Positions 55,117 to 63,167 of a stretch of DNA of 64,000 nt are shown piece by piece. A model generated the notes under the pieces. The model saw only the letters and a program-made list of their open reading frames with translations. It made no database searches and was not told the DNA's origin. Each line of letters opens with the position of its first letter. The stretch's first letter is position 1. The stretch comes from Cohnella thailandensis. GTDB taxonomy: Bacteria; Bacillota; Bacilli; Paenibacillales; Paenibacillaceae. Made by a program: the position numbers and the translations under genes. Location: the NCBI RefSeq assembly GCF_014212135.1, contig NZ_JACJVQ010000020.1, forward strand, positions 62,001 through 126,000, read 5' to 3'.

Positions 55117-55143
55117 GTCCTCAGTGCATACTGGGGACTTTTT
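55117..55143 (+). terminator. Terminator after the acetylesterase gene
   Basis: GTCCTCAGT pairs with ACTGGGGAC (one G-T pair) around GCAT, followed by five T residues. It may limit read-through into the metallo-hydrolase gene 30 bases later. Confidence 0.88.
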
Positions 55144-55172
55144 AATTCCGGAACCAAGAAGGGGGAGTAACG

Positions 55173-55997
55173 GTGAAACCAGAAGAGCAGCCAAGGTATT
55201 TTGCGGTAGAAGTGACGACGGACACCTACTTGATCGGATGCGAAAGCGGAGATCATAGCGGCGACTGGGGGCGCAGTCTGGATTATGGCAGCCCGACTGG
55301 GAATTCTTGGTTGATCAAGGGTAGGGATAAGGCCATCCTCATCGATTCGGCCGCGCCGACGGAGGGGGTTCGCGCCTTCGCCGAGCGAGTCGCGAACCTG
55401 CCGGTTATGTTGGTGCTTTCGCATGCGCATCCCGACCATATTTATCGCTTAAAGGAATTTGACGAATTCTGGATCCATCCGGCCGATGAAGGTCTGCTCA
55501 GGGGGCAATATGGGTTTCCGGCCTATCCGGACATTCCCAAGACCGTTCATTACTTGGAAGAAGGCGACGTTCTGGACATCGGGAACGGGCACAAGCTTGA
55601 AGTTCACCACGTTCCGGGACATACCGACGGAAGCATCCTGCTCTTGGACCCGATGAAGAAGTCGTTGTTCTCCAGCGATACGATCGCAAGACGACTGTTG
55701 TACGGTCTCGGCGAATGGGTTCCGTTGGACCGGTTCATCCAAGATCTAAGGAGAATCAGGCTGTTGGATTTCGATTACCTATACTCTTGCCACGACCGAC
55801 CCGCGATCTCGAAGAAATTCATCGATTATATGATCGAGAGCTTAAAAGAGCTTCCGAACGTCGACAAGACCGTGTCCATTCTCGGAATGGAATTTCTGCA
55901 CCTGGTCAGGGGCAACGAGCTGGAGGAGGCTTACTTCGACTTCGTTGTCCCGCTGCGCAAAAGAGAGGAATGCATCGATTCGCTCGCAAAAGTGTAG
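55173..55997 (+). CDS. MBL-fold metallo-hydrolase
   Basis: The 274-residue protein has the metallo-beta-lactamase metal motifs: HAHPDH at about residues 89-94, His in HVPGHTDG, Asp in SSDTIA and His in YSCHDRP. Both metal sites look complete. GGGGGAG precedes GTG 55173. Family members hydrolyse thioesters, lactones or other esters. Within this locus a lactonase step in rhamnose or uronate breakdown is possible, but the sequence does not prove it. It is followed 30 bases later by a further esterase-like gene. Confidence 0.9.
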   Translation: MKPEEQPRYFAVEVTTDTYLIGCESGDHSGDWGRSLDYGSPTGNSWLIKGRDKAILIDSAAPTEGVRAFAERVANLPVMLVLSHAHPDHIYRLKEFDEFWIHPADEGLLRGQYGFPAYPDIPKTVHYLEEGDVLDIGNGHKLEVHHVPGHTDGSILLLDPMKKSLFSSDTIARRLLYGLGEWVPLDRFIQDLRRIRLLDFDYLYSCHDRPAISKKFIDYMIESLKELPNVDKTVSILGMEFLHLVRGNELEEAYFDFVVPLRKREECIDSLAKV

Positions 55998-56027
55998 CGG
56001 CTGAACGAGCTGGGAATGGAGGTCCGC

Positions 56028-57080
56028 ATGAATACGTGGTTTATCATCTTAGTCGCGATCGTATCGATGATCGGGGCGTTCGCGGCGATTGCAGCAGGCG
56101 TGCTGCTCTACCTGACGCGTCGCTCCGATATCGCGTGTCTTTGGCTGCAGAAGAAGTGGTTTAAGGGCATGCCCGCCAACTCTTATCATAGCGTAGCGGA
56201 GCAGGTCGATACGGTGCTCGATAACGGCGTGCGCTATCGGAATGAAATCCAATATTCCGCTGAGTATCCCAATAGCTACCTCGACATTTATTATGCCGCC
56301 GAAGATCTATCGATCAAGAGGCCGACGATGCTGTTCCTTCATGGCGGCGGCTGGATCTTCGGCGGCCGCGCCTCCGGCGATCCTCTTGCGGGAACGAACG
56401 GCGATATCGGCTCGTTGCTCCGCGAAATCGCAAGCCATGGGTTTAACGTCGTCAGCATCGACTACTGTCTTGCCCCGGAGTGGCGTTACCCCAAGCAGTA
56501 TTTCCAGCTTAACGACGCTATCGCTTTCTTGGTCGAACGCAGCAGGGAATACCATCTGGATATGGACAATGTCGTCCTGATGGGCGGCAGCGCCGGCGCG
56601 GTCATGACGGCTCAATATGGTCTGATGGTCTCCAACCCCGACTATGCGGCGATGATGGGCATTCGGCCTGCGATTCGCCGGGAGGCCGTCAAAGCGCTTC
56701 TGATAGACGGAGCGCCGATGAATACGGCGTTGATGAAGACAGCGCCTATGGATCAATTCGGCAAGCTGCTGTTAAGAACGTGGTTCGGCACGAACGACCT
56801 GACAACCAGCGAGCCGTCAAAGCAAATCCACGCCGCGAGATGGGTCGACGAACGATATCCGCCTTGCTTCCTGACGGCCGGCAATTCCTTTTGCTTCCCG
56901 AAGCACGCCGAAGAGCTGGAGAAGGTACTGGACGCGAAAGGCATAGAGCACGATTCCTACTATGTGGATAGCCGAGAGGCCAGAGCCATGCACGGGTATA
57001 TCGTCCATTTCGCGACGGATTCTAATGCGGGGAAAGGGCTTGAGCGCATGCTAGCCTTTGCGCAAAGAATGACGGCTTGA
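56028..57080 (+). CDS. Membrane-anchored alpha/beta hydrolase (HSL/esterase-like)
   Basis: The 350-residue protein starts with one membrane helix (about 3-25) and has a hormone-sensitive-lipase-like core. The oxyanion motif is LHGGGWIFGG, the nucleophile Ser is in MGGSAGAV, and a possible base His is in AMHGY. The position of the usual acid (normally GDxD) reads TAGNSFCF, with no acidic residue, so activity may be lost or use another residue. GGAGGT stands five bases before ATG 56028. It would act at the membrane, the outside facing being unclear. Confidence 0.83.
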   Translation: MNTWFIILVAIVSMIGAFAAIAAGVLLYLTRRSDIACLWLQKKWFKGMPANSYHSVAEQVDTVLDNGVRYRNEIQYSAEYPNSYLDIYYAAEDLSIKRPTMLFLHGGGWIFGGRASGDPLAGTNGDIGSLLREIASHGFNVVSIDYCLAPEWRYPKQYFQLNDAIAFLVERSREYHLDMDNVVLMGGSAGAVMTAQYGLMVSNPDYAAMMGIRPAIRREAVKALLIDGAPMNTALMKTAPMDQFGKLLLRTWFGTNDLTTSEPSKQIHAARWVDERYPPCFLTAGNSFCFPKHAEELEKVLDAKGIEHDSYYVDSREARAMHGYIVHFATDSNAGKGLERMLAFAQRMTA

Positions 57081-57133
57081 TTAACGCGAAGGAGAATGCG
57101 AGGGTGACCGACCTGGCGGGAATCAATCAATCA

Positions 57134-57190
57134 AGTAAAGAGCGATCATGAAAGTAAAAAACGATGAGTATAAGAGCGCTTTCAGGAAAT
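57134..57190 (+). promoter_or_regulatory. Conserved leader before the second lipoprotein gene
   Basis: This is the counterpart of the block at 46294-46350. Here the frame from ATG 57148 (MKVKNDEYKSAF) runs in frame into the lipoprotein gene, whose own start with AAGGGGG is at 57226. Confidence 0.45.
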
Positions 57191-57225
57191 ATATGATGAT
57201 GGTATTCCGAATAAGGGGGATACCT

Positions 57226-58956
57226 ATGAGACGTAAGCTGCAGATCAAATTCGTAATCGCTTTGACATTAAGCATTGCCATTACAATGAGCGGGTGCAGC
57301 AATAACGGCAACGATGGAAATCCGGACCGTGCCGGCAATCATAACGCGCCTTCGGAGAGTATGAGTCCGGCGGCAAGCGAAACCAATCATTCGGCTGATC
57401 GATCGCCGTTTGGAAAGTATGAAACGCCGATCGCCATTCAAGTCGGGAAATCGGCAGGACCGACCGACAAATACCCGGAAGGCGATTCGATTGAAAATAA
57501 TATATGGACCCGTTTTTATAAAGATGAATTAGGCATCGACGTAAAAATAGCGTGGACTGCTCTCATGGGCGAGCAATACGATCAAAAAACGAAGCTGGCT
57601 ATCGCTTCCGGCAATATGCCGGATTTGATGACGGTCAATGCGCAACAGTTAGCGCAGTTGGTTGAAAATGATCAGATAGCCGATCTTACGGATGCCGTTG
57701 AACAATATGCCAGCGAGTTCACCAACGTACTGTTGAATGCCGATGGCGGCATGGCTATGAAAGCCGTCACGTATAACGGAAAAATCATGGCTATTCCTAG
57801 CACGGGTTCCATGATCGATTCTTCGAATGTCCTCTGGATCAGGCAGGACTGGCTGGACAAGCTTGGGCTGCAACCTCCGAAAACGATCGCAGACCTTAAA
57901 GATATAGCGGAGGCATTCACCACTCGCGATCCGAACGGCAACGACAAATCCGACACCTTCGGATTAGGCATCACCAAGGATCTATGGTCCATTACCGGAA
58001 CGGCGGGACTTGAAGGATTCTTTAATAGCTATCATGCCTACCCGACCATATGGGTGAAGGACGATTCGGGCAATTTGGCCTATGGCGCGGTGCAACCAGC
58101 AAACAAACAAGCGCTCGCCGACCTCCAAGAGATGTACAAAGCAGGATGGATCGATCCGGAGTTCGGCGTGAAAGACGGAGGACGGGTAAGCGAGGACATC
58201 GGCGCGAACAAGATTGGCATGCTATTCGGCAAGATGTCTACCCCGTTCTATTTCTTGGCGACGATCATGGCGGATCCCAGCATCGATTGGAGGCCTTATC
58301 CTTTGCCGTCCATCGATGCGACTCCCGCTTCTACCCAACAGGATTTCCCGGTCCAGAACTACTATGTGGTGAGGAAGGGATACGAGCATCCCGAGGCGGC
58401 GGTAAAAATGTTGAATTTGGCCGAAGAAGTGACGAGAACCTCGGATTCCGAGATTCATAAACGGCTTAAACCGAAGTTCGATGCGGCGTTGGAAAAGACG
58501 GAAGGGTTCGCGGCGTTCCCGATAATTTACGGCGACCTGCCGACGAAAAATATTACTGCCTATCTGAATATCAAAAAAGCGATGGAAACGAAAGACGAGT
58601 CCGTGCTAACGACGAAAGAAGAAAAAACGAGTTACGAAGGATTGTTGGATTATATCAACACGAAAAACCCTGCAAACGTTACGTATTGGCTGGTTTTCGG
58701 TCCGTCTGGATCTCAGAGCGTATTGAATGAATACTATAGCAATAAAAGGTACGTCGGAACCGAATTTTACGGCGCCGCTACGCCGGCCATGACAACCAAG
58801 CAATCCACGCTCAATAAGTTGATCGTACAGGAATTTACCAAGATTATCGTAGGAAATTCATCGATCGACGAGTTTGACCGGCTCGTAAAGGACTGGAATA
58901 AAATCGGCGGAGAGCAAATCACCAAAGAAGTGAACGATTGGAAAGCCTCAAGATAA
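57226..58956 (+). CDS. Orphan sugar-binding lipoprotein, LplA type
   Basis: The 576-residue precursor has a lipoprotein signal (lipobox MSGC near residue 24) and a Ser/Asn-rich tether. The fold is LplA-like with DPNGNDKSDTFG in the EF-hand-like loop. It is a clear paralogue of the lipoprotein at 46388, but no permease genes follow, so it probably uses the LplB/LplC pair at 48218-49998. ATG 57226 follows AAGGGGG; the same frame is open from ATG 57148 through a conserved leader and would give a 602-residue protein with the signal peptide wrongly placed. A GH106-like gene follows. Confidence 0.92.
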   Translation: MRRKLQIKFVIALTLSIAITMSGCSNNGNDGNPDRAGNHNAPSESMSPAASETNHSADRSPFGKYETPIAIQVGKSAGPTDKYPEGDSIENNIWTRFYKDELGIDVKIAWTALMGEQYDQKTKLAIASGNMPDLMTVNAQQLAQLVENDQIADLTDAVEQYASEFTNVLLNADGGMAMKAVTYNGKIMAIPSTGSMIDSSNVLWIRQDWLDKLGLQPPKTIADLKDIAEAFTTRDPNGNDKSDTFGLGITKDLWSITGTAGLEGFFNSYHAYPTIWVKDDSGNLAYGAVQPANKQALADLQEMYKAGWIDPEFGVKDGGRVSEDIGANKIGMLFGKMSTPFYFLATIMADPSIDWRPYPLPSIDATPASTQQDFPVQNYYVVRKGYEHPEAAVKMLNLAEEVTRTSDSEIHKRLKPKFDAALEKTEGFAAFPIIYGDLPTKNITAYLNIKKAMETKDESVLTTKEEKTSYEGLLDYINTKNPANVTYWLVFGPSGSQSVLNEYYSNKRYVGTEFYGAATPAMTTKQSTLNKLIVQEFTKIIVGNSSIDEFDRLVKDWNKIGGEQITKEVNDWKASR

Positions 58957-58969
58957 GGATACGTAGAGG

Positions 58970-58990
58970 AGGGGGGCCAATGTCCCCCCT
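58970..58990 (+). terminator. Hairpin after the orphan lipoprotein gene
   Basis: AGGGGGG pairs with CCCCCCT around CCAATGT. The T-tract is poor (TCTGCATT), so this may be a partial terminator or an RNA-stabilising hairpin between the lipoprotein and hydrolase genes. Confidence 0.5.
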
Positions 58991-59035
58991 TCTGCATTCC
59001 CTAAAGGTCAATTATAGAATACGAGGGTGATCGAA

Positions 59036-61681
59036 TTGGACAAGTTGATTCAGGAAGCGGTGACGGGCAAGCACCTTCACTATCAACAACCGTTCTTCCG
59101 CGTCAGCGAGAAGGATACGGAGGAAAGCCTCCGCAGGAGGATCAAGCAGTTTAACGAGCATGGCTACTACTCGATCGTCCTGGAATATAATCGAACGGAC
59201 GGCTCCATCTCCAAGACAACGAAATTCGACGACGATTGGTGGGAACGGTTAGGGTACATCTCCGAAGCATGCAAGGAGCTCGGCATGACGTTCTGGATGC
59301 AGGACGCGGCGCCGTTCCCGACAGGTTCGGCCAACGGTTCGTTCGAGGAAGAGGAGCACCGGTCCAAAAGCAAAAAGTTTATCGTCGAGAAACACTTGGA
59401 TATTCACGGTCCCATTCATGAGGCCTGCATCCCCATCGACAAGTTGGCGAGTTCCATCCGCGGAAACCTGAAGGAGATCTTGCAAAATCGAAGCGACATC
59501 CCGGATAAGTTGTTGTATGTAACGGCGGTTAGGAAGTCAGTAGACGCCGCCGGTTATGACAGCGAATCCAGAATCGACCTCACCTCGCGAGTAAAAGACG
59601 GCGTATTGAGATTCGACTTCGGACCAGGCATCTGGCGCGTATTCGCGATTCTGGAAACTTATGGCGGCGGAAGAAAACATTTCATGAATCTATTGGACGA
59701 AGAATCGGTCCGAGTTCAGATCGATTCGGTTCACGCGCCGCATTATGAACGGTTAAAGGAGCAATTGGGAGTCACCTGGATGGGCTTTTTCTATGACGAG
59801 CCCGAAATCGGGAATCTTGGCGGCTACGTGTTCGATAACCTGCCCGGCAGAAGCCATAATGCCATGAGCGTCCCGCTTCCATGGAACAAGGATATGCCGC
59901 AATTACTCGAACAACGATTCGGGCCGGACTTTCCAACTTTGCTTCCAAGCCTTTGGTGCGACTTCGAGGGGACGAGTCCGTTCGTCAGACACGCTTACAT
60001 GGATACCATCACGCGGTTAATCGCCAAAAACTATAACGGGCAAGTCTTCCAATGGTGCGAAGAAAGAGGCATTGCGTATATCGGGCACGTCATCGAAGAC
60101 GAGAATGCGCATTCCCGGCTGGGCAGCGGACCGGGACACTTCTTCCGGGTGGAAGAAGGGCAGCATATAGCGGGAATCGACGTGGTAGGCGGGCAAATAT
60201 GGCCGGGAATGGACTTCGAGGGGATGAGCTGGTACGGCGCGCTGGAAGGCGACGGAGAATTCTATCATTACGGATTAGCCAAGCTGGGGTCTTCGGCCGG
60301 TCACCTCGACCCCAAGAAGCAGGGACGCAGTCTCTGCGAATTCATCGGTCTATACGGGACGCTTGCGGGGACGCGAATCCGCAAGTTCGTGATCGACCAT
60401 TTGTTGGTCAACGGGATCAATAACTTTATTCCTGCGGAGGATGGCATTGATTTGGATCCGGTATTTTCTCGTAAGCTTAATGCTTATACCGACCGGATGT
60501 GCCATGTGTTGCGGGATGGCGAGCATGTCGCTCCGGTTGCGGTGCTTTACCACGCGGAGGCGGAATGGAGCGGGGAATTCCAGTATTTCCACAAACCCGG
60601 CAAGGCGCTTGCCACGAATCAAATCGATTACGATGTCGTTCCCACAGACGTGTTCGCCCGGAGGGAAGAATTCGGAACCCGTCTCCAAGGCGGCCGATTG
60701 CTTATCCATAAGGAGTCTTACCAGGCACTTATTATCCCGTACAGCCAAAGAATTCCTAAAGAAGTCGCATCGTTCATTCAAGAGGCCGAATCCGCCGGAT
60801 TCCCCGTATATTTCGTCGATCGGCATCCGGAGGGGTTTTGCGAGACCGCCAATGAAGCTATGCCTGCGCAGGTTTACTCGTGCAAGGCGGTCCCTTTGGA
60901 TAGCTTGGCCGCAACGCTTCGCGAAGACGGCATCTATGAGATCAGCGTCTCGAATCCGCAGCCTTATTTAAGATATTTGCATTACAGGCGAGATGACGTC
61001 GATCTGATCTTGTTCCACAACGAGGAACCGGTTAAAGAGATCGAGACGGTGGTCACGATTCCGACGACGAAGCCCGTCAGGGTGTATGACGTCATGGAGA
61101 ACCGTATCTACGCTCCGAAAGCTGCCGAAGCGGGAGGGAATACTCAGATTCCGTTAAAACTCGGGCAATATGAAGCGATTTTGTTCATGGTCGGGGAGAA
61201 CATCGAAACCATAACCGCGCCCGACATGGATGATGCGAAGGAATTGTCCGGGCGATGGGAAGTTTCGTTCGAGTCGTTGGACAGTTCGCCGGCTCCGGAG
61301 ATATGGATATCGGATGAGTTAGACGATATCGGCTCTTCCGATCGGTATCCGGACTTCTACGGGAAAGCGACTTACCGAACGACTTTTACCAGCGACAGCA
61401 AGCTTCCGAAATACCTGAGTCTTGGTAAAGTTTCCGAATGCGCGGAAGTTTACGTTAACGATCAATACCTAGGTGCCGCGGTAGCGGAGCCTTATCGCTT
61501 TTCCCTTGGAGATTCCGTGCAAGAAGGGACGAACCGGTTAGAAATCGTGGTAACGAACAACCGAACCCGATCCAAGGATGCCGGCAAGGGAAACCACCCT
61601 TTATTAGGTTCGTTAAGCGCCGTCACCTACAATTGGCTTGAACCTTGCGGGCTGCTGGGGCCTGTGAAGCTGATGATGTAG
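59036..61681 (+). CDS. GH106-like glycosyl hydrolase, second copy
   Basis: This 881-residue protein is a paralogue of the one at 12297, with the same motifs in the same order: MQDAAPFPTGSANG, FFYDEPEI, YIGHVIEDEN, HLDPKKQGR and VLYHAEAEWSGE, and a C-terminal jelly roll (LSLGKVSECAEVYVN). A loop of about 20 residues that follows VNYFVPHAF in the first copy is missing here (INNFIPAEDG). TTG 59036 is preferred over GTG 59027 because GAGGGTGA lies five bases before it. No signal peptide is present. Probable alpha-L-rhamnosidase or related exo-glycosidase acting on the sugar bound by the preceding lipoprotein. Confidence 0.8.
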   Translation: MDKLIQEAVTGKHLHYQQPFFRVSEKDTEESLRRRIKQFNEHGYYSIVLEYNRTDGSISKTTKFDDDWWERLGYISEACKELGMTFWMQDAAPFPTGSANGSFEEEEHRSKSKKFIVEKHLDIHGPIHEACIPIDKLASSIRGNLKEILQNRSDIPDKLLYVTAVRKSVDAAGYDSESRIDLTSRVKDGVLRFDFGPGIWRVFAILETYGGGRKHFMNLLDEESVRVQIDSVHAPHYERLKEQLGVTWMGFFYDEPEIGNLGGYVFDNLPGRSHNAMSVPLPWNKDMPQLLEQRFGPDFPTLLPSLWCDFEGTSPFVRHAYMDTITRLIAKNYNGQVFQWCEERGIAYIGHVIEDENAHSRLGSGPGHFFRVEEGQHIAGIDVVGGQIWPGMDFEGMSWYGALEGDGEFYHYGLAKLGSSAGHLDPKKQGRSLCEFIGLYGTLAGTRIRKFVIDHLLVNGINNFIPAEDGIDLDPVFSRKLNAYTDRMCHVLRDGEHVAPVAVLYHAEAEWSGEFQYFHKPGKALATNQIDYDVVPTDVFARREEFGTRLQGGRLLIHKESYQALIIPYSQRIPKEVASFIQEAESAGFPVYFVDRHPEGFCETANEAMPAQVYSCKAVPLDSLAATLREDGIYEISVSNPQPYLRYLHYRRDDVDLILFHNEEPVKEIETVVTIPTTKPVRVYDVMENRIYAPKAAEAGGNTQIPLKLGQYEAILFMVGENIETITAPDMDDAKELSGRWEVSFESLDSSPAPEIWISDELDDIGSSDRYPDFYGKATYRTTFTSDSKLPKYLSLGKVSECAEVYVNDQYLGAAVAEPYRFSLGDSVQEGTNRLEIVVTNNRTRSKDAGKGNHPLLGSLSAVTYNWLEPCGLLGPVKLMM

Positions 61682-61813
61682 GATGGTGAATAAATAAAAA
61701 TAAGAAAAAGATGCAGTCCGGCTGTTTCAACTTTTTCCTTCGCGGTTAATAAGAGGGTAAGCACGACCATTCTGACCCCGCTTGGCGGGGAAACCAAAGG
61801 AGGACATTCCGTT

Positions 61814-62104
61814 ATGCTTAGAGCGGTGGATGTCAACTTGGACGCCACAGAAATGGTGCTCACGCTGGAGAAGGAGAACTCGCCGAGGAAAATCGAGTAT
61901 ATGAAGATCGATCGGTTGGAGAAGGTAAAGGAGCCGGTAAGGAAGTTGCTGCGGACGGTCGAAGTGGATGGAATCAAAGTGACCGTGAGAGGGATGGAGG
62001 AGCCGATCGTCATCACCAGCGATAAGCTCGGTGATTACGACCACGTAGAGAACTATCTTCTTCGCACGGTCGCCGAGAAATACGACGTAGCCGTTCTACA
62101 ATAA
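61814..62104 (+). CDS. Small conserved protein of unknown function
   Basis: The 96-residue protein has a strong AAAGGAGG before ATG 61814. It is rich in Lys, Glu and Val, and strands alternate with short helices (TEMVLTLEKE; GIKVTVRGMEEPIVIT). No transmembrane helix, signal peptide or known motif is seen. A GC-rich hairpin (CCCCGC-TTG-GCGGGG, 61777-61791) lies just upstream. I do not recognise the family. Confidence 0.75.
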   Translation: MLRAVDVNLDATEMVLTLEKENSPRKIEYMKIDRLEKVKEPVRKLLRTVEVDGIKVTVRGMEEPIVITSDKLGDYDHVENYLLRTVAEKYDVAVLQ

Positions 62105-62136
62105 CTAGCCTAAACGATACAAGATATATAAATAGG

Positions 62137-62165
62137 AAGGCGGCATGCGGGAGCGTGCCGCCTTT
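62137..62165. terminator. Hairpin between convergent genes
   Basis: AAGGCGGCA pairs perfectly with TGCCGCCTT around a ten-base loop. It lies seven bases before the stop of the convergent SRPBCC gene. Confidence 0.75.
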
Positions 62166-62171
62166 ACTTCA

Positions 62172-62570
62172 TTATGCTTCCAACGCCTTCTCAAATTCCC
62201 CGAACCATTCCCCCCAGCCATATCTCGCGCCTTCAAGTCCTTGAGTATCGGAGAATCCGGTTTGTTCGAGATAAAGGTTCACCTTGCCGTCGCCCAATTC
62301 CTGCAGCGTCCAGGTGACCGTTTGCTCCTCTCCTCCGCTAGCCCAAATATAGGACAACCGGTTCGGTTCGTCCACGGCAAGCACCTCGCCGTCGACGATT
62401 CCGTCCCACCATTCGGACGGCTGATGGCGGAACCGGAAACGATGTCCAACGACGGGCTTAAAATCATTCTCCGCAATCCATTTGGCCAGCTTGCCGGAAT
62501 CGGTTAGGGCAGACCAAGCCTTCTCGATCGATGTCGCGAACGGGAAATCCATGGATAAGGTCAAACTCAT
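62172..62570 (-). CDS. SRPBCC/AHSA1-domain protein
   Basis: The 132-residue protein is one AHSA1-type START-like domain (SIEKAWSALTDSGKLAKWI; WTLQELGDGKVNLYLEQTGF; GWGEWFGEFEKAL), which binds hydrophobic ligands in a deep cavity. ATG 62570 is supported by AGGAGG and overlaps the arsR stop by four bases. ArsR-SRPBCC pairs are very common, and the regulator controls the pair, but the natural ligand is usually unknown. Confidence 0.92.
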   Translation of the reverse strand: MSLTLSMDFPFATSIEKAWSALTDSGKLAKWIAENDFKPVVGHRFRFRHQPSEWWDGIVDGEVLAVDEPNRLSYIWASGGEEQTVTWTLQELGDGKVNLYLEQTGFSDTQGLEGARYGWGEWFGEFEKALEA

Positions 62571-62896
62571 TCTTCTTCCTCCTCGAATAGTTGATTCAAA
62601 CGAGACATATTCGTATCCCAGAACTTGCTGTAGAAAGCCGCCCAAGCTAGAATTTCCCGGAGCGGGGCGGCGTTTAGCCGATATCGCGTTTCTCTGCCGG
62701 CTTTGCGGTCAAGGACCAGTCCGGCCTCTTTAAGGATGTTCAAATGCTTCGATACCGCCGTACGGCCCATTGAAAACCGTTCCGTTAAGTCATGAAGCGG
62801 TATCTCTTCCGCCTCGGATAACAGACGAATCAGTCGGCGACGGGTCGGATCCGCAATCGCGTCGAACACATCTCGCAACGGGTTGTTTTCGCTCAC
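62567..62896 (-). CDS. ArsR-family transcriptional regulator
   Basis: The 109-residue winged-helix regulator has LRDVFDAIADPTRRRLIRLL and the recognition region GRTAVSKHLNILKEAGLV. No metal-binding Cys pair is present, so it belongs to the non-metal class found with SRPBCC partners. GTG 62896 has GGAGGGGG upstream. Its promoter holds two palindromes that are likely autoregulatory operators. It overlaps the SRPBCC gene by four bases. Confidence 0.93.
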   Translation of the reverse strand: MSENNPLRDVFDAIADPTRRRLIRLLSEAEEIPLHDLTERFSMGRTAVSKHLNILKEAGLVLDRKAGRETRYRLNAAPLREILAWAAFYSKFWDTNMSRLNQLFEEEEE

Positions 62897-62943
62897 GACA
62901 CCCCCTCCAAAAATAAATAGAATCCCAAAAATAACCAAATGGT

Positions 62944-62993
62944 CACCATATGGTGTCGAATTGATTATACGACACCATATGGTGTCGTGTCAA
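62944..62993 (-). promoter_or_regulatory. Consensus promoter with palindromic operators of the ArsR pair
   Basis: On the minus strand TTGACA (62988-62993) and TATAAT (62964-62969) are both perfect consensus boxes. The 18-base spacer (62970-62987) is exactly the perfect palindrome CGACACCATATGGTGTCG. A second copy, CACCATATGGTG (62944-62955), follows the -10 box with a centre-to-centre distance of 29 bases. A bound ArsR dimer would block the polymerase. Confidence 0.85.
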
Positions 62994-63167
62994 ACTCTCT
63001 TATGGTTCAACTTGGAAGCCATACTTTGCGCTCGCTGCCGCTTCGGTCATTCTTCTTCTACTCCAAGTCACAATCGTGGTAGTTTTCGCCGTTGGCTTGC
63101 GCTTACATTTGGAGGGCAACGACCTTCGAATGAATTCGCAGGACTATAGGGCAAAGGAGAGGATCGA

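Noticed and set aside
61777..61791. CCCCGC-TTG-GCGGGG hairpin as a riboswitch before the small gene at 61814
   Set aside because: It is a single short stem without the extra conserved parts of any riboswitch I know; it may be a weak terminator or nothing.
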